Origin: JASLBX01 sp035762665
Lineage (GTDB): Bacteria; Actinomycetota; Actinomycetes; Jiangellales; Jiangellaceae
DNA: 64,000 bases
Assembly (NCBI GenBank): GCA_035762665.1
Contig: DASTNZ010000235.1
Location: 127,067-191,066, forward strand
Direction: 5' to 3'
Shown here: in pieces, positions 24,785 through 33,585 of the stretch
How the letters are laid out: every line of letters begins with the position of its first letter
Numbering within the stretch: position 1 is the first letter of the stretch
Position numbers and translations under genes: made by a program
Notes under the pieces: generated by a model
What the model saw: only the letters and a program-made list of their open reading frames with translations
Told to the model about the DNA's origin: nothing
The model's database searches: none

Positions 24785-25762
24785 TTAGCTGGCCCACTCC
24801 AGCAACGGTTCGCGACGCGCTGGGTCGCGTAGCTGCTCGAGCGCCTCCTTTTCGAGCTGGCGGACCCGCTCCTTCGTGAGCCCGACCCGCTCGCCGACCT
24901 CGGCCAACGTGTGCTGGCGACCGTCGTGCAGTCCGTACCGCAAGGTGATGATCAGTGCTTCTCGCGGCGGCAGTGTCCCGACGATCGCCCGCAACTCCTC
25001 GGCCAAGGCGCGGAACTCAACCAGGTCGGGTGCTTGCAGCACTTCGGTATCCTCGATCAGATCGCCGAACCGGGTGTCACCTTCGTCCCCGATCGGGGTG
25101 TCGAGGCTGATGACAGACCGAGTGATCTCACGCAGCTGGTTCACCCTGTCCACGGTGGTGCCGGTGACCTCGGCCAACTCCTCGACGGTCGGCTCGCGAC
25201 CCAGGCTGAGCTGAAGCCTGCGATCGGCCCGGCCCAGCGTGGAGATCTGCTCGAGAACGTGCACTGGCAGCCGAATGCCGCGGGCCTTGTCCGCCCGGCC
25301 GCGTTCGATGGCCTGCCGGATCCACCACACCGCATAAGTGGAGAACTTGTAGCCCTTGCGGTAGTCGAACTTCTCCACCGCCCGGATCAAGCCGAGGTTA
25401 CCGTCCTGCACGATGTCGAGGAACGAGATCCCGACATTTCGGTAGTACTTGCGGGCGGCCGACACGACAAGCCGGAGGTTGGCCCGGATCATGTGGTCCT
25501 TGGCCTGAGCGCCGTCGCTGGCGATCGCCTCCAGCTCCTCGCGCCGGGTTCCGGGTGACAACTCCCGCTCGCCGGCATCGACTGCTCGCAACAGCTCGGC
25601 CGCGAAGACGCCAGCCTCGATCCGCTTTGCCAGCTCAACCTCCTCGGCAGCGGTGAGCAACGGCGTCGCGCGGATCTGCTTCAGGTACTGCCCGACCAGG
25701 TCGTAATCCTCGTCAGGCAACCTCGGCTCGCTACGCCGCGCTCCATTCGCACTACGGGCCAT
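24785..25762 (-). CDS. RNA polymerase sigma factor, SigB-like (group 1/2 sigma70)
   Basis: 325 residues. Region 1.2 (DYDLVGQYLKQIRATPLLTA), region 2 (ISFLDIVQDGNLGLIRAVEK; KGYKFSTYAVWWIRQAIERG), region 3 (QLSLGREPTVEELAEVTGTT) and region 4 with the -35-binding HTH (LAEVGERVGLTKERVRQLEK) are all present. The long N-terminal region of a housekeeping RpoD is absent, so this resembles SigB-type alternative principal-like factors. ATG at 25762 has GAGGAGG before it. A good DosR-like box lies 50 bases upstream, suggesting a regulatory cascade. Confidence 0.92.
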   Translation of the reverse strand: MARSANGARRSEPRLPDEDYDLVGQYLKQIRATPLLTAAEEVELAKRIEAGVFAAELLRAVDAGERELSPGTRREELEAIASDGAQAKDHMIRANLRLVVSAARKYYRNVGISFLDIVQDGNLGLIRAVEKFDYRKGYKFSTYAVWWIRQAIERGRADKARGIRLPVHVLEQISTLGRADRRLQLSLGREPTVEELAEVTGTTVDRVNQLREITRSVISLDTPIGDEGDTRFGDLIEDTEVLQAPDLVEFRALAEELRAIVGTLPPREALIITLRYGLHDGRQHTLAEVGERVGLTKERVRQLEKEALEQLRDPARREPLLEWAS

Positions 25763-25811
25763 CCCAGCAACCTCCTCTACCAGCCAACCTCGGTAGGTGT
25801 CGTGCCGAGCA

Positions 25812-25825
25812 GAGCCCAAGGTCCC
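25812..25825 (-). promoter_or_regulatory. DosR-like box before sigma factor
   Basis: On the minus strand TTCGGGACCTTGGGCTC: the flanking TTC and GGGAC half match the DosR consensus exactly; the right half keeps 3 of 5. It ends 50 bases before the ATG. Confidence 0.55.
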
Positions 25826-25915
25826 GAACACTGAGATCGAGTGGTCATCACAGTTGGCGACGCGCCGCCCCGCCTCAGACCCGTCTGAGGTCCGGCTGCC
25901 CGGGTCCTGATCCGT

Positions 25916-27007
25916 TCATGCTCTTGGCTGTACACGACTTCCATCCACGGTCAACAGGTGCCCGGTCAGACTTGCCGGCCCGAGCCCGAACACCTCGGCC
26001 AGCCACAGGGCGGTGCGCACATGGTCCGTGACAGCGCCTAGACATACCCGAGTGCGGCCATCGGCTAGGGCGGCGAAAACGATGATCTGATCGGAGGCAA
26101 AGCGATCGAGCACCGCACCCGAGCGGATTTCGTCCAGCAGCTGGCGCGCAGCCGACGTGCCGATCCTCTCTGCGGACCGCCCGGGTGCGCCGGCGCGGTC
26201 CGCACCCAGCCGCAGGCCGTCCGCGAGCTCAGCGAACACAGCGAGACCGGCACCAGGCTGCGGCGCGGTGGTTTCCTCGCACTCGTCGATCGCAGCCTCA
26301 TACCCGGCCCCGGCGAGGACGTGTCGTGCCGCATCGGCCATGCGGCGACTCACGTGGCGCTGCTGAAGATGCGACGACAGCGCAATGCCCCACACCCTGC
26401 GTACTGGCGCCTGCCGCTCGGCGACGAGTGGTCTCAGCAGACCAGTGGGTCGGACCTCCACGTGCATTACGCCGCCACCGGTGGGAACGTAACCGGGCCG
26501 GACCATGGTCACAGACACGGCAAGCCCCATTCGACCAAGCAGTGGGGCCAGTACCTGCTGCACGTGGAACGGCGACGGCGCTCGATCTTGGAACAGCCCG
26601 CCGACGAGCTCAAGCTCGAGCGGCTCAACCGCGGTGGCCGCGACCGGAAGGAGCGCAAGCAGCAGCGCGGTGGCCGACCCGGCTGTGCCGACATCGAACC
26701 GGTAGCGGCCACCTGGCCGTTGCCCCCCAGGACGAAACGTGAACATGCCGGAACCGACGTGATCACCGTCAAGTTCGCCACCCACCAGATCTCGGACTGC
26801 GTGCACCGCGCACAGATGCTGTGGCCGCAACCCAGGCTTCGGCCGGCGGGCGCGAACGCTACGAACACATATCTGTTTGCCGGTGACGGCTGCATACGCC
26901 GCCGCCTGCCGTACGATCACGCCAGACCCCGACAGGGTGGCTCCGTCAATATCGAGCATGGCCGTCTCACGCATCACTCGGCTCAACGCATCACCAGCTC
27001 GGGTCAC
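25916..27007 (-). CDS. rtcA: RNA 3'-terminal phosphate cyclase (RtcA family)
   Basis: 363 residues. RtcA converts RNA 3'-phosphate to a 2',3'-cyclic phosphate through an adenylated His. Seen: LDIDGATLSGSGVIVRQAAA near the start, then RRPKPGLRPQHLCAVHAVRD, RFDVGTAGSATALLLALLPV and GYVPTGGGVMHVEVRP. Near the C-terminus TDHVRTALWLAEVF lines up with the region holding the catalytic His of E. coli RtcA (here His329). The GTG overlaps the USP stop (GTGA); internal ATG at codon 12 or 17 is possible. Last gene of the V/A-ATPase operon. Confidence 0.85.
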   Translation of the reverse strand: MTRAGDALSRVMRETAMLDIDGATLSGSGVIVRQAAAYAAVTGKQICVRSVRARRPKPGLRPQHLCAVHAVRDLVGGELDGDHVGSGMFTFRPGGQRPGGRYRFDVGTAGSATALLLALLPVAATAVEPLELELVGGLFQDRAPSPFHVQQVLAPLLGRMGLAVSVTMVRPGYVPTGGGVMHVEVRPTGLLRPLVAERQAPVRRVWGIALSSHLQQRHVSRRMADAARHVLAGAGYEAAIDECEETTAPQPGAGLAVFAELADGLRLGADRAGAPGRSAERIGTSAARQLLDEIRSGAVLDRFASDQIIVFAALADGRTRVCLGAVTDHVRTALWLAEVFGLGPASLTGHLLTVDGSRVQPRA

Positions 27008-27438
27008 CGGGCCGGAGGTGGCACGACCAGGACCGGCAGGTCGGAGAACTCCAGGATGCGCTGCGCTTCGACGCCGACGTAGGGGACACCGACGCCGCGC
27101 TGCGATGCTCGCGCGATGACGATGACGTCCGCGCGACTCCGGCGAGACTCGGCCAGCACCTCGGCCGCTGCGGCGCCCGAGACCTGGATGGTGTCGGCAG
27201 CCACCCCGGCGGCCGCGGCCCGTCGCTGCACATGTCTCAGCGTGGCGTTGGCGGCAAGCACCCGACGCCCGCCGACGGGCATTGACGCGGCGCTGATGCG
27301 CTCATCCAGCGCATGGTCTTGGAGAACTGTGATGGCAACGATGGTGCCGCCGGTGGCGGCGGCCATCCCGATGGCGACCTCGGCGGCGTGGAACGCGGCT
27401 GGTGCGTCATCGACGGCGACCAGAATGCGCCTGAACAT
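27004..27438 (-). CDS. single-domain universal stress protein in the V-ATPase operon
   Basis: 144 residues: ILVAVDDAPAAFHAAEVAIG at the start, ending VIVIARASQRGVGVPYVGVE and DLPVLVVPPPAR. The typical ATP loop G-x2-G-x9-GS is not clearly kept (ASQRGVGVPYVGVEAQ), so nucleotide binding is uncertain. The start is six bases after the V-ATPase D-subunit stop, and its stop overlaps rtcA, so it belongs to the same transcript. A stress protein tied to the rotary ATPase operon is unusual. Confidence 0.85.
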   Translation of the reverse strand: MFRRILVAVDDAPAAFHAAEVAIGMAAATGGTIVAITVLQDHALDERISAASMPVGGRRVLAANATLRHVQRRAAAAGVAADTIQVSGAAAAEVLAESRRSRADVIVIARASQRGVGVPYVGVEAQRILEFSDLPVLVVPPPAR

Positions 27439-27444
27439 GCTCTC

Positions 27445-28059
27445 TCACCTCCCCTGGGAAGCATTGAGCCGGTTGGCGGCCCAGCGGACCCGAACGTTCT
27501 CTTCACGGTCGAGCTCGTCGAGCTGCATCTCGAGCACCCGAAGGGCGTCCTCGAGCTGAGGTATCCAGCGCTTGTCGATGGCCCGCTGGCGGGTGCGGGT
27601 GTGGGCGAGTTCGGTGGCCAGCATCGCCACCGCCCGGCTGATGGCGGCATGCTGAACGCCGGCCGCGAGCGCCTGCCGGTGGGCGGCTGTCGCATATGAC
27701 AGCGCCGAGCTCCCCGCCCTGACGGGGTCGCCGGGTGGTGTGACGGTGGTGTGAACTGGATACCTGACGCCCATCGCCTCGCCGTACTTGACGGTCACGG
27801 TCGCCGAAGTTGCCGGCGTCGCAGCGGCCAGAGCGCGCTGCCCGTCCAGGGCCTCGGTCCGGTGCAACCAGGCTCTCGCCTCGCGAGCACTGCGTTCCCA
27901 ATCCTCCCCGGTACGGCGGGCTTCCAGCGTGAGGCGGTCCAGTTCACCGGCCAGGATGCGGCATTTTCGGTCGAGCAGTTCGCTGGCCCGGGCGGCCACA
28001 GCGAGCTGGTGGCGCAGCCGGAGCCGGCCGGCCCGTCCCGTCGCCATTGCCTTGCTCAT
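27445..28059 (-). CDS. V/A-type ATPase subunit D (central stalk)
   Basis: 204 residues, largely alpha-helical coiled coil as expected for the rotor shaft: ATGRAGRLRLRHQLAVAARA at the N-terminus, a middle beta-hairpin region (TVTVKYGEAMGVRYPVHTTV) and C-terminal helix (HTRTRQRAIDKRWIPQLEDA, then REENVRVRWAANRLNA). It turns inside the A3B3 head. The ATG overlaps the B-subunit stop by four bases; an open frame upstream of it is a shadow of the B gene. Confidence 0.92.
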   Translation of the reverse strand: MSKAMATGRAGRLRLRHQLAVAARASELLDRKCRILAGELDRLTLEARRTGEDWERSAREARAWLHRTEALDGQRALAAATPATSATVTVKYGEAMGVRYPVHTTVTPPGDPVRAGSSALSYATAAHRQALAAGVQHAAISRAVAMLATELAHTRTRQRAIDKRWIPQLEDALRVLEMQLDELDREENVRVRWAANRLNASQGR

Positions 28060-29480
28060 GACAGCCGCGCCTTGTTGTTCAGATAGGTCCGGAGGAGCGT
28101 CGCCGGCAGCATGGTCAGCTCTCGCCGGGGCAGAACGGCCAGCGCCTGCCAGGCCAGCTCGAGCGTCCTGTCGAGCGGCCGCGACTCGGTTGGCTGTTGA
28201 TGCACCAACTGCTGCTCGATCGCGGTGCGGTAGTCCAGGTAGCGCCGGTCGGTCCCGCTCAGCGCCACCACCCCGATCAGGTCGGCCAGCTCCGCGGCTT
28301 GCCGGGCCCGAGCCAGCGCGGCGATGACCTGGGCCGCCACGTCCAGGTGGTCGTCGCGGGTGCGGCCGGGCCCTGCGCCCTTGCGCATCAGCCTGGACAG
28401 CGACGACAACACGTCCATCGGCGGGTAGACCCCGCGTGCGTGCAACTCCGGCGACAAGACGATCTGGCCTTCGGTGATGTAGCCCGTGAGGTCCGGGACC
28501 GGGTGGGTGATGTCTCCGGCCGGCATGGTCAGGACCGGGATGATGGTGACCGAACCCGGCCGACCACGGATCCGGCCGCACCGCTCGTAGAGAGAAGCCA
28601 GGTCGCTGTAGAGGTAGCCGGGGTAGGCACGGCGAGCCGGGACCTCGTGGCGCGCCGCGGCAACTTCCCGCACGGCGTCGCAGTAGCTGGTCATGTCTGA
28701 CATCACCACCAGCACGTGGTGGCCGCCGGTGTAGGCGAAGTGCTCCGCGATGGTCAACGCGATCCGTGGTGTCAGAAGCCGCTCGATGATCGGGTCGTCC
28801 GCGGTGTTGAGCAGCGCGACGAGTTCGCCGGCGGCCGAGCGCTCCTCCAGGGCATCGCGGACGAACGCGGCGTCCGCATGGGTAAGGCCCATGCCGGCGA
28901 ACACGACCCGGAACGAGGCACCGGCAACAGTGGCCTGCGCGGCGATCTGGGTCGCGAGCTGAAGGTGCGGGAGGCCGGGCACGGAGAAGATCGGCAGCTT
29001 CTGGCCCCGGACGACGGTTGTGAGTGCGTCGATGGCGGAGACCCCGGTCAGCACTGGTTCGGAAGGGGGTTCGCGATGCACCGGGTTGAGTGGCCATCCC
29101 GACACCGGCGCGGTGTCGTGACCCAGCACCGGTGGGCCGCCATCGATCGGCTCGCCGCGGCCATTGCACACCCGACCCAGCCAGCCCGATCCGAGCGGAA
29201 TGTGCAGTGGTCGGCCAGTGAAGCGGACGCGCAGCCCTCCGGGGCGCAGCCCGTCAATGCCCTGAAGCGCCTGGACGACGGCGAGATCGCCGTTCACCTC
29301 GAGCACGACACCATGGCGGCGAGTGCCGTCCTCGATCTCCAGGACGGCGAACTCGTCCCATCCGACACCGTGGACGCCCTTCAGGACGAGCAACGACCCG
29401 TGGAGTGCCTGGACGTCGGAGTACTCGACCGCATCAGTCGCGATCAGCCCACCGGCCTCAGGGACGGTCTGCGTCTTCAT
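28056..29480 (-). CDS. V/A-type ATPase subunit B (non-catalytic)
   Basis: 474 residues. Non-catalytic head subunit: the P-loop position reads PIFSVPGLPHLQLATQIAAQ, lacking the GKT of the catalytic subunit. Other family blocks are GVSAIDALTTVVRGQKLP, VLVVMSDMTSYCDAVREVA, YPGYLYSDLASLYERCGR and TMPAGDITHPVPDLTGYITE. The ATG at 29480 overlaps the A-subunit stop (ATGA). Normal length (about 460-480). Confidence 0.96.
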   Translation of the reverse strand: MKTQTVPEAGGLIATDAVEYSDVQALHGSLLVLKGVHGVGWDEFAVLEIEDGTRRHGVVLEVNGDLAVVQALQGIDGLRPGGLRVRFTGRPLHIPLGSGWLGRVCNGRGEPIDGGPPVLGHDTAPVSGWPLNPVHREPPSEPVLTGVSAIDALTTVVRGQKLPIFSVPGLPHLQLATQIAAQATVAGASFRVVFAGMGLTHADAAFVRDALEERSAAGELVALLNTADDPIIERLLTPRIALTIAEHFAYTGGHHVLVVMSDMTSYCDAVREVAAARHEVPARRAYPGYLYSDLASLYERCGRIRGRPGSVTIIPVLTMPAGDITHPVPDLTGYITEGQIVLSPELHARGVYPPMDVLSSLSRLMRKGAGPGRTRDDHLDVAAQVIAALARARQAAELADLIGVVALSGTDRRYLDYRTAIEQQLVHQQPTESRPLDRTLELAWQALAVLPRRELTMLPATLLRTYLNNKARLS

Positions 29481-31189
29481 TCCAGCTCCTCCAGGGCGCG
29501 CAGCACCTCGTCGCGGCAAGCGGCGATCGGACCGGTGTCGTCCGGTCCGGTCTCATCCCGGACGCGGATGAGCGGGCCGAAGTCGAACTCCTCGATCGTG
29601 GTGGCCGGCACGCCGCGCTCGACCAGCCGCTGGCACGCGTCCACCACGTCGAGAACCAGTTGCAGCAGCGTTGCCCCCTTGTCGGCGCTGCTGAACCCGT
29701 CGTTAACGCTCAGCGCGTTCTGCATGAGAACCGCCTCGCGGATCAGCCGCCCGGCCAGCATCACAATGCGCTCGTGCCCGGGCAGTGCGCCGGTGCCGAC
29801 GATCTCGGCAAGGGCGGCCAGCCGGTCGGCGTCGGCGAGCAACGTCGCTGCCCGGGCGCGCCGGTGCGGCCACTCGGTATCACTGTGTTCGGCATGCCAC
29901 GCGCCCACCGCATCGACCTGTCGGGCGAAGGACGCACCCCAGCTGACCGCCGGGTAGTGCCTCGAGTAGGCCAGGTCGCGGTCGAGCGTCCACAATGCCT
30001 CGATGAAGCGTTGGGTCGCCGTCGTTACCGGCTCGGCCATGTCTCCACCGGGTGGCGACACCGCACCGATGATGGTGACCGAGGCATTGTGCCCACCCAA
30101 CGTGCGCACCCGGCCGGCTCGCTCGTAGAACGCCGCGAGAGCGGACGCGAGATCGGCCGGGTAACCCTCCTCGGCCGGCAACGCGCCGGTTCGGGACGCG
30201 AACTCGCGCCGGGCCTCCGCCCAGCGCGACGTCGAGTCGGCGATCACCACGGCCTCGTGTCCCATATCCCGGTAGTACTCCGCCACCGTGATCGCAGAGT
30301 AGATGCTCGCCTCCCGCGCCATCATCGGCATGTTCGAGGTATTGGCCAGGATCACCGTCCGGTCGATCAACCGGCCGCCGGTGCGGGGGTCGGTCAGCTC
30401 AGCGAGCTCGGCCAGTACGTCGGCCATCTCGTTGCCACGCTCGCCGCAGCCCACGTAGACGATCACGTCGGCATCGCACCACTTGGCGATCTGCTGAAGC
30501 AGCACGGTCTTGCCTGTGCCGAACCCGCCGGGCACGGCGGCCGCGTAACCACGGCCGACAGGGAACAGCAGGTCGAGCACGCGCTGACCGGTGTGCAGCG
30601 GCACCACGGCGTCGTCTCGCGCGATGAAGGGACGTCGTCGCCGCACCGGCCAGTGCTCCCACAACAGGACGTCACGCTCCCCCACACGAGCGACGGTTGC
30701 GTCGTCGGCGATCTCGCCAGGATCGGACAGCCAGGTCACCTGGCCTGAGCTCCCGAGCGGCACCAATACCTGGTGCTGCAAACCGTTCTTCAGGGCGATG
30801 GCGCCCAGGGTGGTACCTGCTGCGACGTGCTGGCCAACGGCAACTGCAGGTGTGAAGACCCAGCGGCGGTCGGCGCGTCGAGCACGCTCCGCGGGCGAGA
30901 GCCACACCGGGGCGGACATGAGTGGGCGCAGCAGGCCGTCGAAGACCTGTCCGAGCAGGCCGGGTCCGAGCCGTGCGGACAGCGGGAAACCAGTTGCCCG
31001 CACCGTGTCGCCCACCCGCAGCCCACCTGTGTACTCGTAAGCCTGGAGCGTCACGGTGCCGTCGGCAATTGCCACGACTTCGGACGGGATTCGGTGCGGG
31101 CCGACGAAGACCACCTCGAACATGCCCGCACCGGCCAGGCCGGTGGCCTCCACCAGCGGCCCGTTCACCCTGCCGACTACGCCGCCCAC
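29477..31189 (-). CDS. V/A-type ATPase subunit A (catalytic)
   Basis: 570 residues. Contains the long non-homologous insert of V/A catalytic subunits (about 95-185) and the Walker A motif GGFGTGKT (221-228, Lys227). Also seen: GCGERGNEMADVLAELAEL with the catalytic Glu, VVIADSTSRWAEARREFASR and GYPADLASALAAFYERAGR. ATP hydrolysis or synthesis occurs here. GTG start at 31189 overlaps the E-subunit stop by 13 bases. Whether the complex pumps ions or makes ATP in vivo cannot be read from sequence. Confidence 0.97.
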   Translation of the reverse strand: MGGVVGRVNGPLVEATGLAGAGMFEVVFVGPHRIPSEVVAIADGTVTLQAYEYTGGLRVGDTVRATGFPLSARLGPGLLGQVFDGLLRPLMSAPVWLSPAERARRADRRWVFTPAVAVGQHVAAGTTLGAIALKNGLQHQVLVPLGSSGQVTWLSDPGEIADDATVARVGERDVLLWEHWPVRRRRPFIARDDAVVPLHTGQRVLDLLFPVGRGYAAAVPGGFGTGKTVLLQQIAKWCDADVIVYVGCGERGNEMADVLAELAELTDPRTGGRLIDRTVILANTSNMPMMAREASIYSAITVAEYYRDMGHEAVVIADSTSRWAEARREFASRTGALPAEEGYPADLASALAAFYERAGRVRTLGGHNASVTIIGAVSPPGGDMAEPVTTATQRFIEALWTLDRDLAYSRHYPAVSWGASFARQVDAVGAWHAEHSDTEWPHRRARAATLLADADRLAALAEIVGTGALPGHERIVMLAGRLIREAVLMQNALSVNDGFSSADKGATLLQLVLDVVDACQRLVERGVPATTIEEFDFGPLIRVRDETGPDDTGPIAACRDEVLRALEELE

Positions 31190-31704
31190 AGCCGCTCCGC
31201 TCCCACGCCCAGCCGGTCCACCTCGCGCTCGGCGAGCACCGACAGCGACAGATCCAGGCGGCGGCTACCGCTCACCGCCACGACACCACCATCCGGGCTC
31301 TCGTGCACGGATGCGTCCGGCCCCATCGCGCTGACAGCCCGTTCGGTCAGCCGGCGCAACATCGCGCGGTAATCAGGGTCGTCGCGCAGCGCCCGAGCGG
31401 CGTCTCGGCTCAGTCGGCGCAACCGGTCATACAGGTCGCGTTGCACCACCAACACCACGTCTCTGGCCTCCCGTCGGCGCCGGACGACTCGGGCCGCGAC
31501 CGCGGCCCGGGCCTGCTCCTCCCCTTCGGCGCGGCTGGCGGCAAGGATGCCGAAGGCGCGAGCCCGCGCCTCCGCCCGGATCTCTCCCGCCCGGTGCCGC
31601 GCCTGATCGAGCATGGCGCGGGCATCGGCCTCGGCTTGCGCCCGCAGCGCGGCCTTCACTGGTGCCAGCGCTGCCGCCGCTTCCGCCGGGAGTAGTGCGC
31701 TCAT
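31177..31704 (-). CDS. V/A-type ATPase subunit E (peripheral stalk)
   Basis: 175 residues. A long N-terminal helix full of Ala/Arg/Glu heptads (about 10-90, AAALAPVKAALRAQAEADAR, ARAMLDQARHRAGEIRAEAR) and a C-terminal globular part (VHESPDGGVVAVSGSRRLDL) fit subunit E, which pairs with the G/H subunit in the stator. Sequence is low-complexity, so the call rests on pattern and on its place between F and A. Start overlaps the F stop by four bases. Confidence 0.85.
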   Translation of the reverse strand: MSALLPAEAAAALAPVKAALRAQAEADARAMLDQARHRAGEIRAEARARAFGILAASRAEGEEQARAAVAARVVRRRREARDVVLVVQRDLYDRLRRLSRDAARALRDDPDYRAMLRRLTERAVSAMGPDASVHESPDGGVVAVSGSRRLDLSLSVLAEREVDRLGVGAERLWAA

Positions 31705-31925
31705 GCCGGCATCACCACCGTCATCGGAGCGGCCGCCTCATCGCGCGCCGCGGACAACGCCGCCGCGGCAGCCGGGGTGAGCACGACGACTTGTACGCCT
31801 GGCGGCAGTCTCTCCCACCGCTCCCGGGCCTGCTCAGGGGTCTCGGCCACCAGCGGCAGCCCGCCGGCCAGCGCGTACCCCTGGATCAGGGCACGCTCGC
31901 CAAGCACGGCGACGGTCGTCATCAA
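31701..31925 (-). CDS. V/A-type ATPase subunit F (short)
   Basis: 74 residues, Rossmann-like: TTVAVLGERALIQGYALAGG at the start and VQVVVLTPAAAAAL in the middle. Subunit F is usually about 100 residues and caps the rotor with D; here the C-terminal regulatory helix is missing or reduced. Overlaps both K and E genes by four bases. Identity depends strongly on operon position. Confidence 0.8.
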   Translation of the reverse strand: MMTTVAVLGERALIQGYALAGGLPLVAETPEQARERWERLPPGVQVVVLTPAAAAALSAARDEAAAPMTVVMPA

Positions 31926-32293
31926 GCCCGCCCTACGAGGATGATCGCGATGATCAAGCCATAGATCGCGATGCCTTCAGCGAGCCCGACGATCACCATC
32001 GAGCGGCCGAACATCTCCGGTCGCTCGCTCATCGCCGCGAGCGCCGCCGCGCCGGTGTACGCGACCGCTATCGCGGCGCCGATGGACGAACCTGCCACCG
32101 CGATCGCCGCCGCGATGAGGGCAGTCCCGTTCGTTTCCTGCGCCGCCTCGGTTTCTTGGGCCACCATCGCAGCCTCAGCCGGGAAGGCCATGACCACGAT
32201 GGTCACGAGTACAGCGAGGCCGATCACGAACAGCGCCGCGTTTCCGACGAGCAATGCTCGCCGCACTGCGGGTCGTGCCAGCCACCGTCTCAT
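31922..32293 (-). CDS. V/A-type ATPase subunit K (membrane c-ring)
   Basis: 123 residues. A hydrophobic N-terminal leader (about 12-40, LVGNAALFVIGLAVLVTIVV) precedes a two-helix hairpin: GTALIAAAIAVAGSSIGAAI and MVIVGLAEGIAIYGLIIAII. The Glu in GLAEG is the ion-binding carboxylate. One hairpin per subunit is the bacterial/archaeal 8-kDa form with an added signal-like segment. The Gln commonly next to this Glu in Na+-type rings is not seen, so protons are the likelier ion (inference). CAGGAGG precedes the ATG, which overlaps the I-subunit stop. Confidence 0.9.
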   Translation of the reverse strand: MRRWLARPAVRRALLVGNAALFVIGLAVLVTIVVMAFPAEAAMVAQETEAAQETNGTALIAAAIAVAGSSIGAAIAVAYTGAAALAAMSERPEMFGRSMVIVGLAEGIAIYGLIIAIILVGRA

Positions 32294-33585
32294 GCGGTTA
32301 CCTCCTGGTTGTCGGGTGTTGGTGCAGAACCTCGAGCCGGTAGGACCCAGGGGCGGAACGGTCGGCCCTCGGTGTCGAAGACTCGGGAGAACAACTCGTA
32401 GTACTCGAGGCGAAGCGCCTGGATACCTGCCACCAGCGCTTCGAGAGTGAGGGCGACCGCGTTGCCGACCAGGAAAAGGGCCACAGCAGCGACCGCCGAC
32501 AAGCCGGGCCCCCAGAGCGCGGTCGTGCCTTGCCACACGACCGCGCTCAACGCGGCGTGGGTCAGCCCGAATGCCGCTAGCCGGGCGAATGACACCAGAT
32601 TCGAACCCACTCGAACGATCAGGTCGAACAGCTCAACCGAGGCCTGAACCGCGCCTGCCGCGCCGCCGCCGGCGGTCGCCAGCAGGCCGACGAAGGCCAG
32701 CACGGAGGCCACCACCGCGAGGCCTACACCAAGCGCCACGAGACTGTCGGTACCCAGGTAGATCCCGGCCGCGAGCAGTCCCAGGGCGAGAAACAGCAAG
32801 CTGCCGGCAATGCCGGACCGGGCGTACAGCGCGTAGACCCACCCGCCTTCGCGAACCCGGTTGACGGTGCCGAGCACGTAGGCGCCGGCGAGCAGGAAAG
32901 CGCCTACAGCAACTGCCGCGCCCAACAGTGGCACCGGCTCTTCCAACGGCGCCAACCAGACAACGGGGATCACCCCGGTCGGACCGAAGAACTCGCCGTA
33001 CAGCACTCCGAAGCAGGCCGCCGTCACCCCAGCACCAGCGAGGAACGGCCAGACTCGCTGGACCTTCGCCAGGCGGCGGAGCCGCCCGCTTCGAAGCAGC
33101 CAGGCGGCAACCAGGATCAGTAGCCCGTGGCCGAGATCGCCGAACATCATTCCGAACATGACGACGTAGGCCAGCCCGGCCACGAAAGTGGGGTCGACAT
33201 CCGCGTACGGCACCGTGGCGTACCCCTGGACCAGCGGATCGAATGCGCGCCCGCGGCGCTGCCGCTCGAGCAGGGTGGGTGGCTGAATGCCGCGTGGCGG
33301 TGGGAGCGGAACGGCGGCCGCTCCCATGGGCGCCAGCCGGTCGGTGAGCTGGAGTAGCGCCGGGGTCGGCACCCACCCCGCGAGCGCGCCTACCGGGCCT
33401 CGGGTCACCGCTTGGGCCATCCGTCGCTTCAGCTCGGCATCGCGGGTCGGTTCGACGTCCGGTGGTTCGAGTTCGACCACGGCGGCATCACCTATGCGCT
33501 CCAGCATGGCCTCGAGGTCGGCCGCAGGTGCCACTAGAGCGATCCGCTGCATACGGACCGGCTGGAGTCCCTCACGCCACGACAT
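32290..33585 (-). CDS. V/A-type ATPase subunit I (a subunit), short form
   Basis: 431 residues. The C-terminal membrane half has about seven helices, including VVMFGMMFGDLGHGLLILVA and LVSFARLAAFGLTHAALSAV with the essential Arg that faces the c-ring Glu. The N-terminal cytosolic arm is much shorter than usual (subunit I normally runs 600-660 residues): only MQRIALVAPAADLEAMLERI and a brief helical hairpin remain before the membrane part. ATG at 33585 overlaps the C-subunit stop by 14 bases; an ATG 11 codons later is an alternative. Confidence 0.9.
   Translation of the reverse strand: MSWREGLQPVRMQRIALVAPAADLEAMLERIGDAAVVELEPPDVEPTRDAELKRRMAQAVTRGPVGALAGWVPTPALLQLTDRLAPMGAAAVPLPPPRGIQPPTLLERQRRGRAFDPLVQGYATVPYADVDPTFVAGLAYVVMFGMMFGDLGHGLLILVAAWLLRSGRLRRLAKVQRVWPFLAGAGVTAACFGVLYGEFFGPTGVIPVVWLAPLEEPVPLLGAAVAVGAFLLAGAYVLGTVNRVREGGWVYALYARSGIAGSLLFLALGLLAAGIYLGTDSLVALGVGLAVVASVLAFVGLLATAGGGAAGAVQASVELFDLIVRVGSNLVSFARLAAFGLTHAALSAVVWQGTTALWGPGLSAVAAVALFLVGNAVALTLEALVAGIQALRLEYYELFSRVFDTEGRPFRPWVLPARGSAPTPDNQEVTA

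Noticed and set aside
25916..27007. Loss of the catalytic His in RtcA, because the LDRFASDQ stretch seemed to replace a His-containing motif
   Set aside because: The nucleotidylated His lies further C-terminal; TDHVRTALWLAEVF keeps a His at the matching place, so the enzyme looks potentially active.
27445..29169. A 574-codon open frame on the minus strand covering more than the V-ATPase D gene
   Set aside because: The upstream 370 codons are an Arg/Gly/Pro-rich shadow of the B-subunit gene; the D protein starts at 28059 with an ATGA overlap.
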